Below, one piece after another: positions 22,665 through 35,169 of a DNA stretch of 64,000 nt. Under the pieces are notes generated by a model. The model searched no databases. It was not told the DNA's origin and saw only the letters and a list, made by a program, of their open reading frames with translations. The DNA is from Cephalopachus bancanus (lineage: Eukaryota > Chordata > Mammalia > Primates > Tarsiidae). The stretch covers positions 1 through 64,000 of the forward strand of contig JAPVLO010000992.1 in NCBI GenBank assembly GCA_027257055.1, read 5' to 3'. Each line of letters starts with the position of its first letter. Positions within the stretch are counted from its first letter, which is position 1. Both the position numbers and the translations under genes were made by a program.

Positions 22665-22800
22665 ACTTAAGCTCCATGAGGACGAGGATCACGTGCTTTT
22701 GGTTCACTACTGTATCCCCTGAAGCTAACACAACACCAGCCTTACAGTAGATTCTTAGCAGACATTTGTTGAGTTGATGAATACTGTGATGGAATGACTT
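22665..22800 (+). mobile_element. L2 LINE 3' end
   Basis: AAGCTCCATGAGGACGAGGATC, ACTGTATCCCCTGAAGC and TTCTTAGCAGACATTTGTTGAGTTGATGAAT follow the L2 3'-end consensus order in sense orientation. Confidence 0.75.
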
Positions 22801-24610
22801 TGTTCGTATTTAGCTTTGTTGGAAAAACAAAGAAAACCAAGAGTGCTCTGGGAGTTTTGAGGATAATCAAGAAAAGAATATGTCAGTGAAGAAATGTGTA
22901 GTGACAATGATAACTCTGATAAGAGATTATGAAAAATGAAGAGTTATAATTATACTTTTGGCAATTAGTAGTAAGTCAGATATCGGGATATAAAAATCAG
23001 AACAAGAGATCACAGGAATGCTATCAAAGAAAGGTATATATACACATGACATAGCCTGGGTGTTAAGATGAAAATAGTTTTGTGCAGGGGTCTGCATGGT
23101 CTAGCATCAATAGTCTTTAATTTTTTTAAGTTTTCAGTCAAATAATATGATTTTGAATACAAGTCAAAATCTGTGAATTAGATTCCTATAAATATAACAT
23201 CATAAACTTATGAACCATTCGAGGGAGAATTAGACTTGTTTTTCAATGTTATGTAGATAAAATAACCAGCTTGACTATGTTTTAAATAGTTTTGTTGATA
23301 TTTATCAAGAGTTTTCTTTTAACTGTTTTTCCCTAAATTTGTGAGCTTAACTTTTGTGAATTTCCAACTTCACCTTATGAAGTTGATATCAAGCACAGGA
23401 TTTAAACATTTTCTTTTTATTATTGGTTGCCAACATTTACTTTTTCCTTCCATATTATCTCACACAGAGCTGTTGGAACTACTTCGTGATGATTTGAAAG
23501 AAAATTTTCTTCTCTAAACACTCGTATCCCAGGGTAAATTGAAGGGTTTTTAATGAATAAATTCCAGGAGGAAAACATCAGAATTTTTGTACTTCAGTTC
23601 AGAGTATTTAATTCCCTCACTCTTAACTGTAGTTACCTGTCATTCTAAGTTTGTGCAGTCATTTTTAACAATGGAAAATTATTATTTTTTTGGTACAATC
23701 TCTATCACCTTTGTTCCATTGGATACCTAGTGTGTTTGATTTGTTATGCTTATGCGAGTGGGAGAAAAACAACACCATAAACATGTCTAATCATGTCATT
23801 GAGGCTTTTCTTGGAATAATTGGTATGTGATGGAGCAGGGAGAAAGGAGGGAATGGAAATTGACAAGAAGTGTCTCAGTCTGAATTTTCAAAATTGGCTA
23901 TTTATCTGGTTAATTCTTCGTCTTTCCTCATCACCATGTCTGAATTGAGAAAATCTTCCTAATGAAAATAAATTATATCAAGAACAGATGGCTGATTTGA
24001 TGTGATTAAAATAGCTATGTCAATTGAGGGTATTTTTTTCCTCACCTGTTTTGCTTTTCATCACTCTGGGGTTGGTGGTTCATGTATTTTTCCTCTTACA
24101 GAATATACCCTCAGCTCAATATAATGTGGTGAATCTCTCCCCCAGAGCAGCTTGGGCCCTTTTCTCTGGAAGAAAGAATGAAGGTGCGGCTTAGAAAAAA
24201 AAGTGATTATCACCTTTCCTGCCTTTTCAGTTTTAGCTAAGGTACTTTTCAAAGAATCAGTTTGCAACAAATGTTTAGTGTCAGGAATTTTATAGTTTCA
24301 TAGGCCCTGGCAGCTTGGCATGAAAAGAGGTGGCATTATGTCAATTGTAAATGAGTATGCCATTTACATGCTAATTAAACTTTGTACTAGTGGGGTGAAA
24401 GAAAGCCATTTTGAGCACCCTAGCTATTGTTGTCTATTTGAACCATCTATTGTTTAGCATGTCACTGCCTCATCCCCTAAATACTATTTCATAACCTTGT
24501 ACTACTTAAGATATATTACCCCACTGCCTGAGAAATCGCACAGAGTGAGTATATCTCAAGGCAAAGGGAATTCCTTGGATCACCTTGCATCATAATGGTA
24601 TCTAGTTTGA
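22801..24610. other. Intergenic stretch without recognised features
   Basis: I see no gene and no nameable repeat. The sequence is A/T-rich with only short frames. Confidence 0.5.
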
Positions 24611-24614
24611 TGGT

Positions 24615-24850
24615 GATGATGACAGTAGCAGTTAGCTTTTATCAATTACTTCCTACATGTCAGGCATTTGCTAAACAATTTTTACATCTTAATTCATCCC
24701 GTCTTCAAAATAAGGTAGGAATGCTTATTACAACCTTTTTACACATGAGGAAATTGGAATTGCATCGTTTGTGAGGACATCGGGACTCTGGCGTCCAAGC
24801 TTGTAGCCACCATGCTATGCTGCCTTCTGCTTTGCTGTGCCCTTTGATGC
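24615..24850 (-). mobile_element. MIR
   Basis: TAGCAGTTAGCTTTTATCAATTACTTCC...CAGGCATTTGCTAAACAATTTTTACATC...ACACATGAGGAAATTGGAAT...ACTCTGGCGTCCAAGCTTGTAGCCACCATGCTATGCTGCC is a near-complete MIR in reverse complement. Confidence 0.8.
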
Positions 24851-25700
24851 ACAGTGTCCCACTACTGTCAGATATGGAGAGGGTGGGTTACTGAAAAGAT
24901 GCTAAGCACCAAAATTTCAGCCCTTTTTCTTAAGGAAGGAAGTCATCAATAGTAAAGAGCATTTGCATATTACATATTCCTTGTTTACATCATTAATATA
25001 TTGCTAATTCAGGCTCACATTACGTACACATTTCCCACTACCTTTCAGTTTGCACCTTATCCTCTCTTGAACTAATACAAGTTTTCCTGGCCTGTAGATG
25101 AAGGCTTTCCATGGAATTCCACATGTTCTCTGTGAACTTCATTCAGGAATGCTAGTAGTATTCAGATATTCTGGATATCTGGTATTCTGGTATCCATTAG
25201 CTTATAAAATAAAAAGTGATTAATAGTCCATTGAGCTATTTTCTTCTCTTCCTATCTACAAAGGTGGCTTATTGGATTTGGCTAAAGACTTTTCTCTCAC
25301 TGGATAAGGAGCAGAATATCACACCTGTGTGGGAGTGGGCTTAACAAGATTTGCAGTGACAAAGAGCAAGATGGGAATTTTCCTGGCTGGCTTGGTTGGC
25401 AGAGCCCACCATCCTTGTGTGGATATTTACACACCACTGCTGAGAGTGCAGCATGGGCATTTCTTGGCATTGTCAACAGAATACTGATCTGTACTTCTTT
25501 CTTTTTTAAAAATGACAGAAACAGAAAGCCTAGATAGTTGACATTGAAATAATTTGCCAAGAGAGGGTTGAACAGATGATCCCTTTATAACTTTTTCCTC
25601 ACTATTTTCAACAATCTTCAAGATTGAAATAATTCCATGATAGAATCAAGATCTGGCAAAGAAAAGGAAAAAATATACATACTTTAGCTCTCCATAATTC
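24851..25700. other. Intergenic stretch without recognised features
   Basis: Nothing recognised. Frames at 25297-25621 are short and unlike known proteins. Confidence 0.5.
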
Positions 25701-25711
25701 CAACTACCATA

Positions 25712-25731
25712 TCACATTTCATGAAATGTGA
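25712..25731. other. Perfect 20-bp palindrome
   Basis: TCACATTTCA at 25712-25721 is followed directly by its exact reverse complement TGAAATGTGA. There is no loop. No element around it was recognised. Confidence 0.9.
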
Positions 25732-25888
25732 CATAGTTTTGTTCCATAAGCTTGCCAAACGGAAAAAAACAAATCTAAATTTTAAGTTGATAATTCAACT
25801 GGTTCCAAAGATATCAACTTGTGAAAAGTCACAATTTTGCATTGTGCTGAAATGACACCTCACAATACAGGGACTACCATCACTCTTT

Positions 25889-26168
25889 TTCTTGAGTTGG
25901 AGTCTCATTCTGTTGCCCAGACTGGAGTGCAGTGGCTGCTCCCGGCCACCACAGCCTCGACCTGCTGGGCTCTGGCGATCCTTCCGCCTCAGCCTTCCGA
26001 GTTGCCGGAATGACAGGCACGCGCTACCACGCCCGGCTGATTTTTTGATTTATTGTAGAGATGAGGTCTCGCTGCCCAGGCAGGTCTCGAACCCGCGGGC
26101 TCAGGCAATCCACTCACCTCAGCCTCCCAAAGGCGCGGGATTACAGGCTGAGTCACCGAGCCTGGCTT
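25889..26168 (-). mobile_element. Full-length lineage-specific Alu-type SINE
   Basis: The inverted copy has a short T run (the A tail), GAGTTGGAGTCTCATTC, the linker complement and the end GAGTCACCGAGCCTGGC. An exact 11-bp duplication CATCACTCTTT flanks it at 25878-25888 and 26169-26179. Confidence 0.94.
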
Positions 26169-26242
26169 CATCACTCTTTAATATCCAGCAGAGTCTCCTG
26201 CTGTACTTTGTCAGTCAGTAGTAACATCCAAGTCTTTCTGTA

Positions 26243-26344
26243 AAAGTAATTCATACTTTTTTCACAACACTCTTACTTTAATTACCACTGAAGAAAGTAA
26301 TTCGCACTTTTTTCACAACACTGTTGCTTTAATTACCACTGAAC
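26243..26344 (+). repeat. 51-bp tandem duplication (two units)
   Basis: Unit 1 (26243-26293) and unit 2 (26294-26344) share AAAGTAATTC..ACTTTTTTCACAACACT and TTTAATTACCACTGAA with about five mismatches. The unit is not a named repeat. It looks like a local slippage or template-switch duplication. Confidence 0.92.
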
Positions 26345-26588
26345 TCTGCAGATGCTGAGGCAGGACTGGCAGGACCAAGGGAGGGTCAGAGCCACAAAAC
26401 AAGCAAATAGCTTTTTCCCCACCTTACTTTAGTATTAGCAAACAATCTTTGATGGAAATGTTCCTAGTTCTGACGCCTAGACTTAACTCTGGGTCCCCTT
26501 GGCATATTCATTATCAAAAGATACTCAGAGATGACACTCAGAGAGAGAGAGAGAGAAATAGTACCTACAATCGTAATTAGAAATTAGA

Positions 26589-26874
26589 GCCGGGCTCGGT
26601 GGCTCAGGCTGTAATCCCGCGCCTTTGGGAGGCTGAGGTGAGTGGATTGCCTGAGCCCGCGAGTTCGAGACCCGCCTAGGCAGCGAGACCTCATCTCCAC
26701 AATAAATCCAAAAATGAGCCGGGTGTGGTAGCTCGCGCCTGTAGTTCCGGCTACTCGGAAGGCTGAGGCGAAAGGATCGCCGGAGCCCAGCAGGTCGAGG
26801 CTGCGGTGGCCAGGAGCGGCCACTGCACTCCAGTCTGGGCGACAGAGTGAGCCTCCAACTCAAAAAAAAAGAAA
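26589..26874 (+). mobile_element. Full-length lineage-specific Alu-type SINE
   Basis: It starts GCCGGGCTCGGTGGCTCAGG and ends CTCCAACTC plus an A tail. The target word AGAAATTAGA flanks it at 26579-26588 and about 26875-26884. The B box is slightly decayed (GAGTTCGAGACC). Confidence 0.93.
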
Positions 26875-26884
26875 AGAAATTAGA

Positions 26885-27400
26885 AATTTTGGCAAAGAAC
26901 AAATTTAGCTATTCAAACTGGCAAACGATGATTGCACGTCTTATGTAGCTTTCCTTTTCTGCAAATGAACATAGAGTTTATATCGTATAGTTTTGCCGGC
27001 CAAACATCAATTTGTCTACTTATTTACTGAGGATTTTTTCTTTAGGATTAGTTGACACAATAAATCATATACCAAAGGAAACCACAGAACTGCCAAAACC
27101 TACCAGAGCATAAAAGTGATACAAAAGCCTCTGCTGTATAAATTATATGACAGCAATGTTATAGGTATAACATCTTGTCTGCATAAGGCACCTTTATTCC
27201 ATATCACAAAATGTTTCTCCAGTGAAACAGTTCATGTACTGCTAACTCCTGAAATCTCCTCCATGTAGAATATGAGAGTACCTATCAATAACTTCATTCA
27301 TACTTTTAGGTAAGAAATAAGTAGAATTGTGAACCTCCAGAAATAAATTTAAAGGACTGACAAGCTTTCTCCTGGCTCTAAAAGTACATGTTTTTTTAAA
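26885..27400. other. Intergenic stretch without recognised features
   Basis: No gene or nameable repeat seen between a SINE and an L1 insertion. Confidence 0.5.
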
Positions 27401-27401
27401 A

Positions 27402-29227
27402 AGTGTAGTTTAATTTTCGCCACACCCTCTCCAGCAGCTGTTATTTTTTGAGTTGTTGATAATTGCCATTCTGACTGGAGTTACGTGGTATCTCAGTGTG
27501 GTTTTTATTTGCATCTCCCTGATGATTAGTGAGGTTGAGCATTTCTTCATGTGTTTGTTGGCTGCTCGAATGTCTTCTTTTGTGAAGTGTCTGTTCATAT
27601 CTTTTGCCCATTTGATAATGGGGTTGTTTGTTTTTTTCTTTTCAGCAAGATTGAGTTCCTTGTAGATCCAGGATGTAAAGCCATTGTCAGATCTGGTGTT
27701 GGCAAATACTTTTTCCCAGTCTGTAGGCTGTCTCCCTGCTCTCTTGACGGTTTCTTTGGCTTTGCAGAAGCTTGTCAGTTTAATAAGGTCCCACTTGTCT
27801 ATCTTCTCTCTTATGACCTGTGGGTTTCGGGTTTTGTTCAGGAATTGGACGCCAGTTCCGATTTCCATGAGGGCATTTCCTTCCTTTTCTAAGGTTCTTA
27901 TGGTTTGAGGTTTTACATTTAGGTCTCTGATCCATTTGGAGTTAACCTTTGTGCATGGGGATAGATAGGGGTCCTGTTTCAATCTTCTGCATGTGGTCAG
28001 CCAGTTTTCCCAGCACCATTTACTGAATAGGTTCTCCTCTCCCCAGTGGTAGGTGGTGGGGGCTTTGTCGAAGATGAGTTGGTTGAGAAATTGAGATTTT
28101 GCTTCTGGAATCTCAATTCTGTTCCATTAATCTATATGCCTGTTCCTGTACCAATACCAAGCTGTTTTGATGATTGTAGCTTTATAGTAAAGTTTGAAGT
28201 CTGGTAATGTGATACCACCTGCTTTGGTTTTTTTGCCGAGGATTGTTCTGGCTATTCTTGGACGTTTGTGTTTCCATATGAATTCCTGTGTTATTTTTTC
28301 TAGGTCTGAGAAGAATATTGCTGGTAATTTGATGGGTATTGCATTGAATTTGTAGATTGCCTTAGGTAAGATGGACATCTTCACAATGTTGATTCTTCCA
28401 ATCCATAAGCATGGGATATTTTTCCACTTGTTTGTGTCATCTTTGATTTCTTTGAGCAGTGTTTTGTAGTTTTCATTGTAAAGGACTTTCACGTCTCTGG
28501 TTAGGAAGATGCCAAGGTATTTCATTTTTTTGTGGCTATTGTGAATGGAATTGTGGTATTTATTTGGGTTTCTGTTTGTTTATAATTTGGGAACACTTCT
28601 ACACTGCTGGTGGGAGTGTAAACTAGTGCAACCTCTGTGGAAAGCACTGTGGCGATTCCTAAAAGCTCTAAATATCAACCTTCCATATGACCCCGTAATC
28701 CCCCTACTGGGAATATATCCTGAAGAACTCAAATCACTCTATAAAAAAGATACCTGCACACGTATGTTTATCGCAGCATTGTTCACAATAGCAAGAACCT
28801 GGAAGCAACCATGCTGTCCATCAAAAGAGGACTGGATTTTTAAAAATGTGGTACATATACATGATGGAATACTACACAGCCATAAAAAAGAACAAAATCA
28901 TGAATTTTGCAGCAACCTGGATGGAACTAGAGTCTATAATACTGAGTGACCTCTCACAGAAACAAAGATCCGAGTATCACATGTTCTCATTCATACAGTG
29001 GACCTTGAACATCCAATGTAATACTATAAGAAAATGACTGACAGTAGTGGGAAACTATAGGGGGGAAGGGAGATGGGATTAACGGCAGTAAATATCTGTC
29101 TGAGGATGGGGAAACACCTCTTATCAACAAGGGTGCCTGAACAAAACGTATTTGTATACCTAACCCCTAACTGTACCCCACAATATCATAATAAAAAATA
29201 TTGATTATAAAAAAGAGTGTAGTTTAA
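27402..29227. mobile_element. L1 with 5' inversion (twin priming)
   Basis: The left part (27414 to about 28585) is L1 ORF2 on the minus strand. The right part (about 28590-29210) is the rest of ORF2 and the 3' UTR on the + strand. The two parts are adjacent in the L1 consensus: the inverted piece ends at GGAGAGGGTGTGGCGAAAA near 27414, and the direct piece starts GGGAACACTTCTACACTGC near 28590. The target word AGTGTAGTTTAA lies at 27402-27413 and 29216-29227. This is the standard product of twin priming during L1 insertion. Two long minus-strand frames (listed next) and a + frame at 28545-28949 are ORF2 relics. Confidence 0.93.
27410..28525 (-). pseudogene. Inverted L1 ORF2 remnant
   Basis: Two minus-strand open pieces, 28127-28525 ([20 protein letters not shown]...) and 27410-27982 (190 codons, including [20 protein letters not shown] and [16 protein letters not shown]), are successive parts of L1 ORF2 after the reverse-transcriptase core. 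The frame is interrupted between them. The endonuclease region is absent because of 5' truncation. This sequence is non-functional. Confidence 0.9.
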
Positions 29228-30085
29228 AATTTACACTGTTGTCTGTGCATCATCAGGTAATTAATGCTACTATTGTTTTTTGTTTACTGATTCATTATCT
29301 GATCTACCACAGAGTTTAGCTGCAAAGTGTGGTGCTGTGATAAATAATTAATGTAGGTGAAATAATCATCAGATCCTATTGCAGACCAATTGATTCATAT
29401 TCAAAGTTCTCTATGATTTGGCCACAGCATTTTCTTACAGACATCTTCACACCCACCTGTGTCTACCCCATAGCTCAGTGATTCTAATCTGATTGAGCAT
29501 CAACATTTTCTGGGGTAGAAGCATTTAATAAACTGGAATACCCTAGTAGTGGGGTATAAAATCTGTAGCTCTAAAGGGATTTTTGGAGTTTCAGATAACG
29601 TACTAGGTTTGATTAATTTCTTGAATCAAACTTTTCTGCTGTCTCCTTACTTTCAATGCCTGTCTCTCAGCATCTTCTGTAGAAATCGCACTAATTTTTC
29701 AAATCCCGATTCTAATTCCATACTCCCCCATGCAGCATTTACTGATTTTTGCAGCTAGTACTAGTCTCTGGCTTCTCAAAACCCTGATAGTGCTTAATAC
29801 CTTCCCCAAGAGTTAAAACTTCTCTGCTAAATTGCCATTATCCATATTTTTCTTATCTTTACTAATATTTATTTTATTAAAATATTAGCTTCTTCAGAGT
29901 GAAAGTTGTAAGTATTCTTCCTTGAATCTATATTATATAAAAAAAGATGCACTCTAGGTGTCTGTGAAATGAATCCTTGAATTTAATTTTCTTAAAGTCT
30001 GTAAGACTACAAATGAAATTGAAATGATTCTTGCTCATAATATTCATTTATATAACACAGTGTGGCTGACTGAAATTTTTTAAGA
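29228..30085. other. Intergenic stretch without recognised features
   Basis: Apart from a possible short MER-like piece near 29470-29540 (GCTCAGTGATTCTAATCTG), I see no nameable feature. Confidence 0.45.
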
Positions 30086-30089
30086 TGGC

Positions 30090-30560
30090 TGCACCAATTT
30101 CATCCCACATGTTCTTCTTAAAATGTTGACCAATATGTTGAGAATTCTCCATTGAGAATAGGTTTATATTCTCTCACCTTAAACCTAGACAAATCTTTGT
30201 AACTGCTAAACCCAAAAATAGTATAGTGAAGTGACCCTTAGTGATTTCTGGGGCTAGGTCACCAAAAAGTGACACAGCTTCCTCCAAATATCTCTCTTGG
30301 GAGTCAAACCATGAAAGGCAACACTGACACATAGGTAATCTGGCTACCATGGAGCCTCTTTGCTGGAGAGACCACACAGAGGTACTATTTAGTGGTCAAA
30401 TGATCTCCAGTGATTTCAGTCCCCAGCAATTTGGTTGAGATCTCAAACGTGATGGAACGTTAGCATTAGCATTCTGCCCTAATCATTAATGCATAGAATC
30501 CATGAATATCACATGTGATCATTTTATGCTGCTACATTTTGGGATAATTAGTAATTGGAA
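30090..30560 (+). mobile_element. MLT1-like (MaLR) LTR
   Basis: Landmarks in order are AGTGAAGTGACCCTTAGTGATTTCTGGGGCTAGGTCACCAAAAAG, ACACAGCTTCCTCCAAATATCTCTCTTGGGAGTC, CATGGAGCCTCTTTGCTGGAGAGACCACA, GTCCCCAGCAATTTGG, GCATAGAATCCATGAATATCACATG and ATTTTGGGATAATTAGTAATTGGAA. They match MLT1-type LTRs in sense. It is ancient. Confidence 0.8.
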
Positions 30561-30799
30561 TTTTCAACTTTATGCACTAGAGACCCAAAATGAGTGATAC
30601 AAACTCTATCTCTTCTCTTATGAAGTTTATATTCTATGATAAAACCAAAACAAGATAGAAATCTTTCACCTTGATAATCAAAGGTGTTCTGTTTATTTAT
30701 TTGTTTTATGTTTGTTTGTTTTTGATCATAGTAACTTGCATTGTCATAGTATTTTGTCCTGTAATAAAACACTAGCAGAAACCACCACAGAAAACAGTT

Positions 30800-32535
<1,736 letters not shown>

Positions 32536-32537
32536 TG

Positions 32538-32855
32538 CAAACCACATCCAGGAGAAACCAAGCTTATGGAAGAAGTCTACGGTGTTCAACTAAGAATCCT
32601 ATATTTAGCCAAACTGTCCTTCAAAAATGGGGGAGAAATCAAGACATTTCCAGTAACCAAAAGCTGAGTACCACCAGACCTGCCCTGCTGTGAGGGGAGT
32701 CCTTCCATTTGAAAAGCAAAGACTAGACAGGAACCCAAAGCTTTGTGAAGAGAAAGATCTCTGGTACAGGTAAATACACGGGCAATTAGAAAAAACCTAG
32801 TGCCATTTTTGTTTTGTACATGATTTCAGAGACTAATGTATCCAAAAAACTCATT
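32538..32855 (+). mobile_element. Ancient L1-type fragment
   Basis: AAGAATCCTATATTTAGCCAAACTGTCCTTCAAAAATGGGGGAGAAATCAAGACATTTCC, then CCACCAGACCTGCCCTGC, then AGAGAAAGATCTCTGGTACAGGTAAATACACGGG follow an old L1 consensus in sense. Confidence 0.65.
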
Positions 32856-33002
32856 TTCGTTGATATGGACACAGTGCATGTAGATATAATTTTGTGATGC
32901 CAATAACAGAAAGATCAACTGGATAAGAGGAAGAAGTAACATTTTCTTCTCTTTGTTTAGGTTTGCTTTAGTTTTGGGGCTCTTTTTTGGTTCCATGTGA
33001 AC

Positions 33003-33211
33003 TTTGGGATTATTTTTTTCTAATTCTGTGAAGGATGACATTGGTAATTGTGTTGGATCTGTAGACTGCTTTGGGCATTATGAATATTTTTACATATCGA
33101 TTCTTCCAATCCATGAGGATAGAATGTTTTTCCATTTTTTTGTCACTTATTTCTTTTAGTAGCATTTTGTAGTTCTTGTAGAGATTTTTCACTTCCGTGG
33201 TTAGATGTATT

Positions 33212-33255
<44 letters not shown>

Positions 33256-33412
33256 TGTGTGTCTATTGTAAATGGGACTGTGTTCTTGATGTGGTTGTCA
33301 ACTTGAATGTTACTGGTGTATAGAAATGCTTCTGATTTTTGCATATTGAGTTTGTATCCTGAAAATTTACTGAAGTTGTTTATCAAGTCCAGGAGTCTGA
33401 GGAAGGAGGGAG
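33003..33412 (-). mobile_element. L1 ORF2 fragment containing a (GT)n array
   Basis: In reverse complement this reads as L1 ORF2 reverse-transcriptase text, including the stretch around [23 protein letters not shown] (about 33290-33400) and MKNLYKNYKMLLKE (about 33150-33192). A (GT)n run at 33215-33262 interrupts it. Multiple breaks make it non-coding. Confidence 0.85.
33215..33262 (+). repeat. (GT)n microsatellite
   Basis: About 23 GT units with one GTAT interruption near 33249 sit inside the inverted L1 fragment. Confidence 0.95.
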
Positions 33413-33464
33413 GTGCTCGTGGAGTATGCGGTATAGAACACAGCCCCTGCGTCCACACCACCCT

Positions 33465-33660
33465 CCTGAGTCTGAATCCAGTCTGATATTGTACTTGGGC
33501 TAACTTAATTTCTCTGTGCCTCACAGTCCCTGCTTGTAAAATGCAGCAAAGACAGCACCTATGTCACAGGGTTGTGGTGAGGGTTCGCTGAGCTCATGAA
33601 TGGAGTGGAAACTCAGAACAGCCTGGGAGGTAGTGAGTGCTCAGCCAGGGTCAGCTAGTC
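33465..33660 (+). mobile_element. MIR
   Basis: GAGTCTGAATCCAGTCTGATATTG...TCTCTGTGCCTCACAGTCCCTGCTTGTAAAATGCAGCAAAGACAGCACCTATGTCACAGGGTTGTGGTGAGGGTTCG...GTAGTGAGTGCTCAGCC is MIR in sense. Confidence 0.85.
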
Positions 33661-34824
33661 TAGATCATGAATGGAAGGAACCGGGTCTTCCTCCAAGAGT
33701 GGGCATGAAGGCTTTGCACAAGGACTGCTACCTGGAAGACTGGCGGATGTAATTGTCACTTGCTTTGTTTGAAACCTGCCTCATACCTAAGAAGCCCAGA
33801 GAGGGTATGTTGATGGGGACTTCCTGCTCCTCATTCCAGGGAGGGCTGAAGGGCTGTCCCGGGGATCCAGGGAGGTGGTCACTGAACCAGTCAGCCCTTG
33901 CATTTCCCTGCTACCCAGTGTCAGCCTCGAGGACAATGGTGGTCCCCACGGTGTGTGCCCTTTTTTCTCCCTCTCACCCATTTGAAGCAAGCTGGGTGAT
34001 GGTAGAATCTTTTGTCTCTGAATCCCTAGCCCCATGCGTAGCACCTGTTACAAAGCAGATACCAGCCAAGCAAGGGTGGTCTCACTTAGAAAGAATGAGT
34101 GAGGAAATGTGTCCAGGATCACCCCACCATGGTGAAAAGCAAGACCCCCTGACCTCCAGAGCAGCCACTTGGTAGAAGTCTACCACCAACCTAAAGCCCG
34201 GTCCTGTGCCTCTGCTCCATCCTTCCATGTGTTTAGCACATAAGCATGAATTCCCACCAGCACCTCCCTGCTGGAGGCCCCCAGGAAAACCAGGGCAGAA
34301 TACATGCAGCAGACTTTCTCCTCGGGAAGTGACATTCTAGCAGAGGGAGGCCAGAAGCCACAAAGAAGTAGTGTGTCTCGTCTCTGCCCATGGACAGCGC
34401 AAAGCGTAGAGGGCTGACGGGATGGCAGTGGAAGTGGGGAAGCTACAGTCCCCTCCCTGAGCACAGCTCTGGAGCAGGTGGGAACGTTCTGCCAGCAGAG
34501 TGGAGGACAGGACAGCAGACGCTCCTGGGGACGCCTCACCGGACCTTGTGAGAGAGTAGAGCCTTTCAGCGGGTGGTGAGAGGCTCCTGGGGCCCTTTCC
34601 AGCTACTGGCATTGGAGGACCTGGACAGTTGGCTGGAGCGGCAGAGGCCGACGCCTGAGCTCGCTACCCAGAGCTGAGATGGAAGGGTGATGCAGTGGAT
34701 GGACGTGTCCCTCGGCAGGGGGGGCTTCCAGATCGGACAAATGGTAGAGAAAGGTTGGTATGAGTCTCTTCTTTCCTGTCCTGCCCTATAGCAGTTCAGA
34801 GCAGGTTTATTCTGGCTGACGACA
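33661..34824. other. G/C-richer intergenic sequence
   Basis: Overlapping open frames on both strands (33753-34175, 34180-34612, 34566-34886) reflect base composition. They show no domain that I recognise and no splice consensus supports an exon chain. Confidence 0.5.
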
Positions 34825-34825
34825 T

Positions 34826-35168
34826 GCAGATTGAAACAGGACCCCTTCCTATCAGCATACACAAGAATCCACTCTAAATGGATCAAACACCTAAATGTGA
34901 AACCTCAAACTCTAAGAACTTTAGAAAACTCGGGAGACACCCTTATAGGAATCAGAGTAGGCAACCAATTCCTGATCAAAACCCCAAAAGCCCAGGCCAT
35001 AAGAGATAGGTAGACAAATGGGACCTCATTAAACTGAAAATCTTCTCCAAAGCAAAAGAAAACATCATGAGAGCCGGGAGACAGCACAGAGAATGGGAAA
35101 AAATATTTGCCAACTGTATATCTCTGACAAAGCCTGACATCCAGTATCTACCAGGAACTCAAACGTGC
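34826..35168 (+). mobile_element. L1 ORF2 fragment
   Basis: The sequence from ACATGCAGATTGAAACAGGACCCC to CTACCAGGAACTCAAACGTGCC is a short internal part of L1 ORF2 (same part as 18920-19265). It lacks an L1 3' end and poly(A), so it is a remnant isolated by deletion or rearrangement rather than a normal 5'-truncated insertion. Confidence 0.88.
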
Positions 35169-35169
35169 C

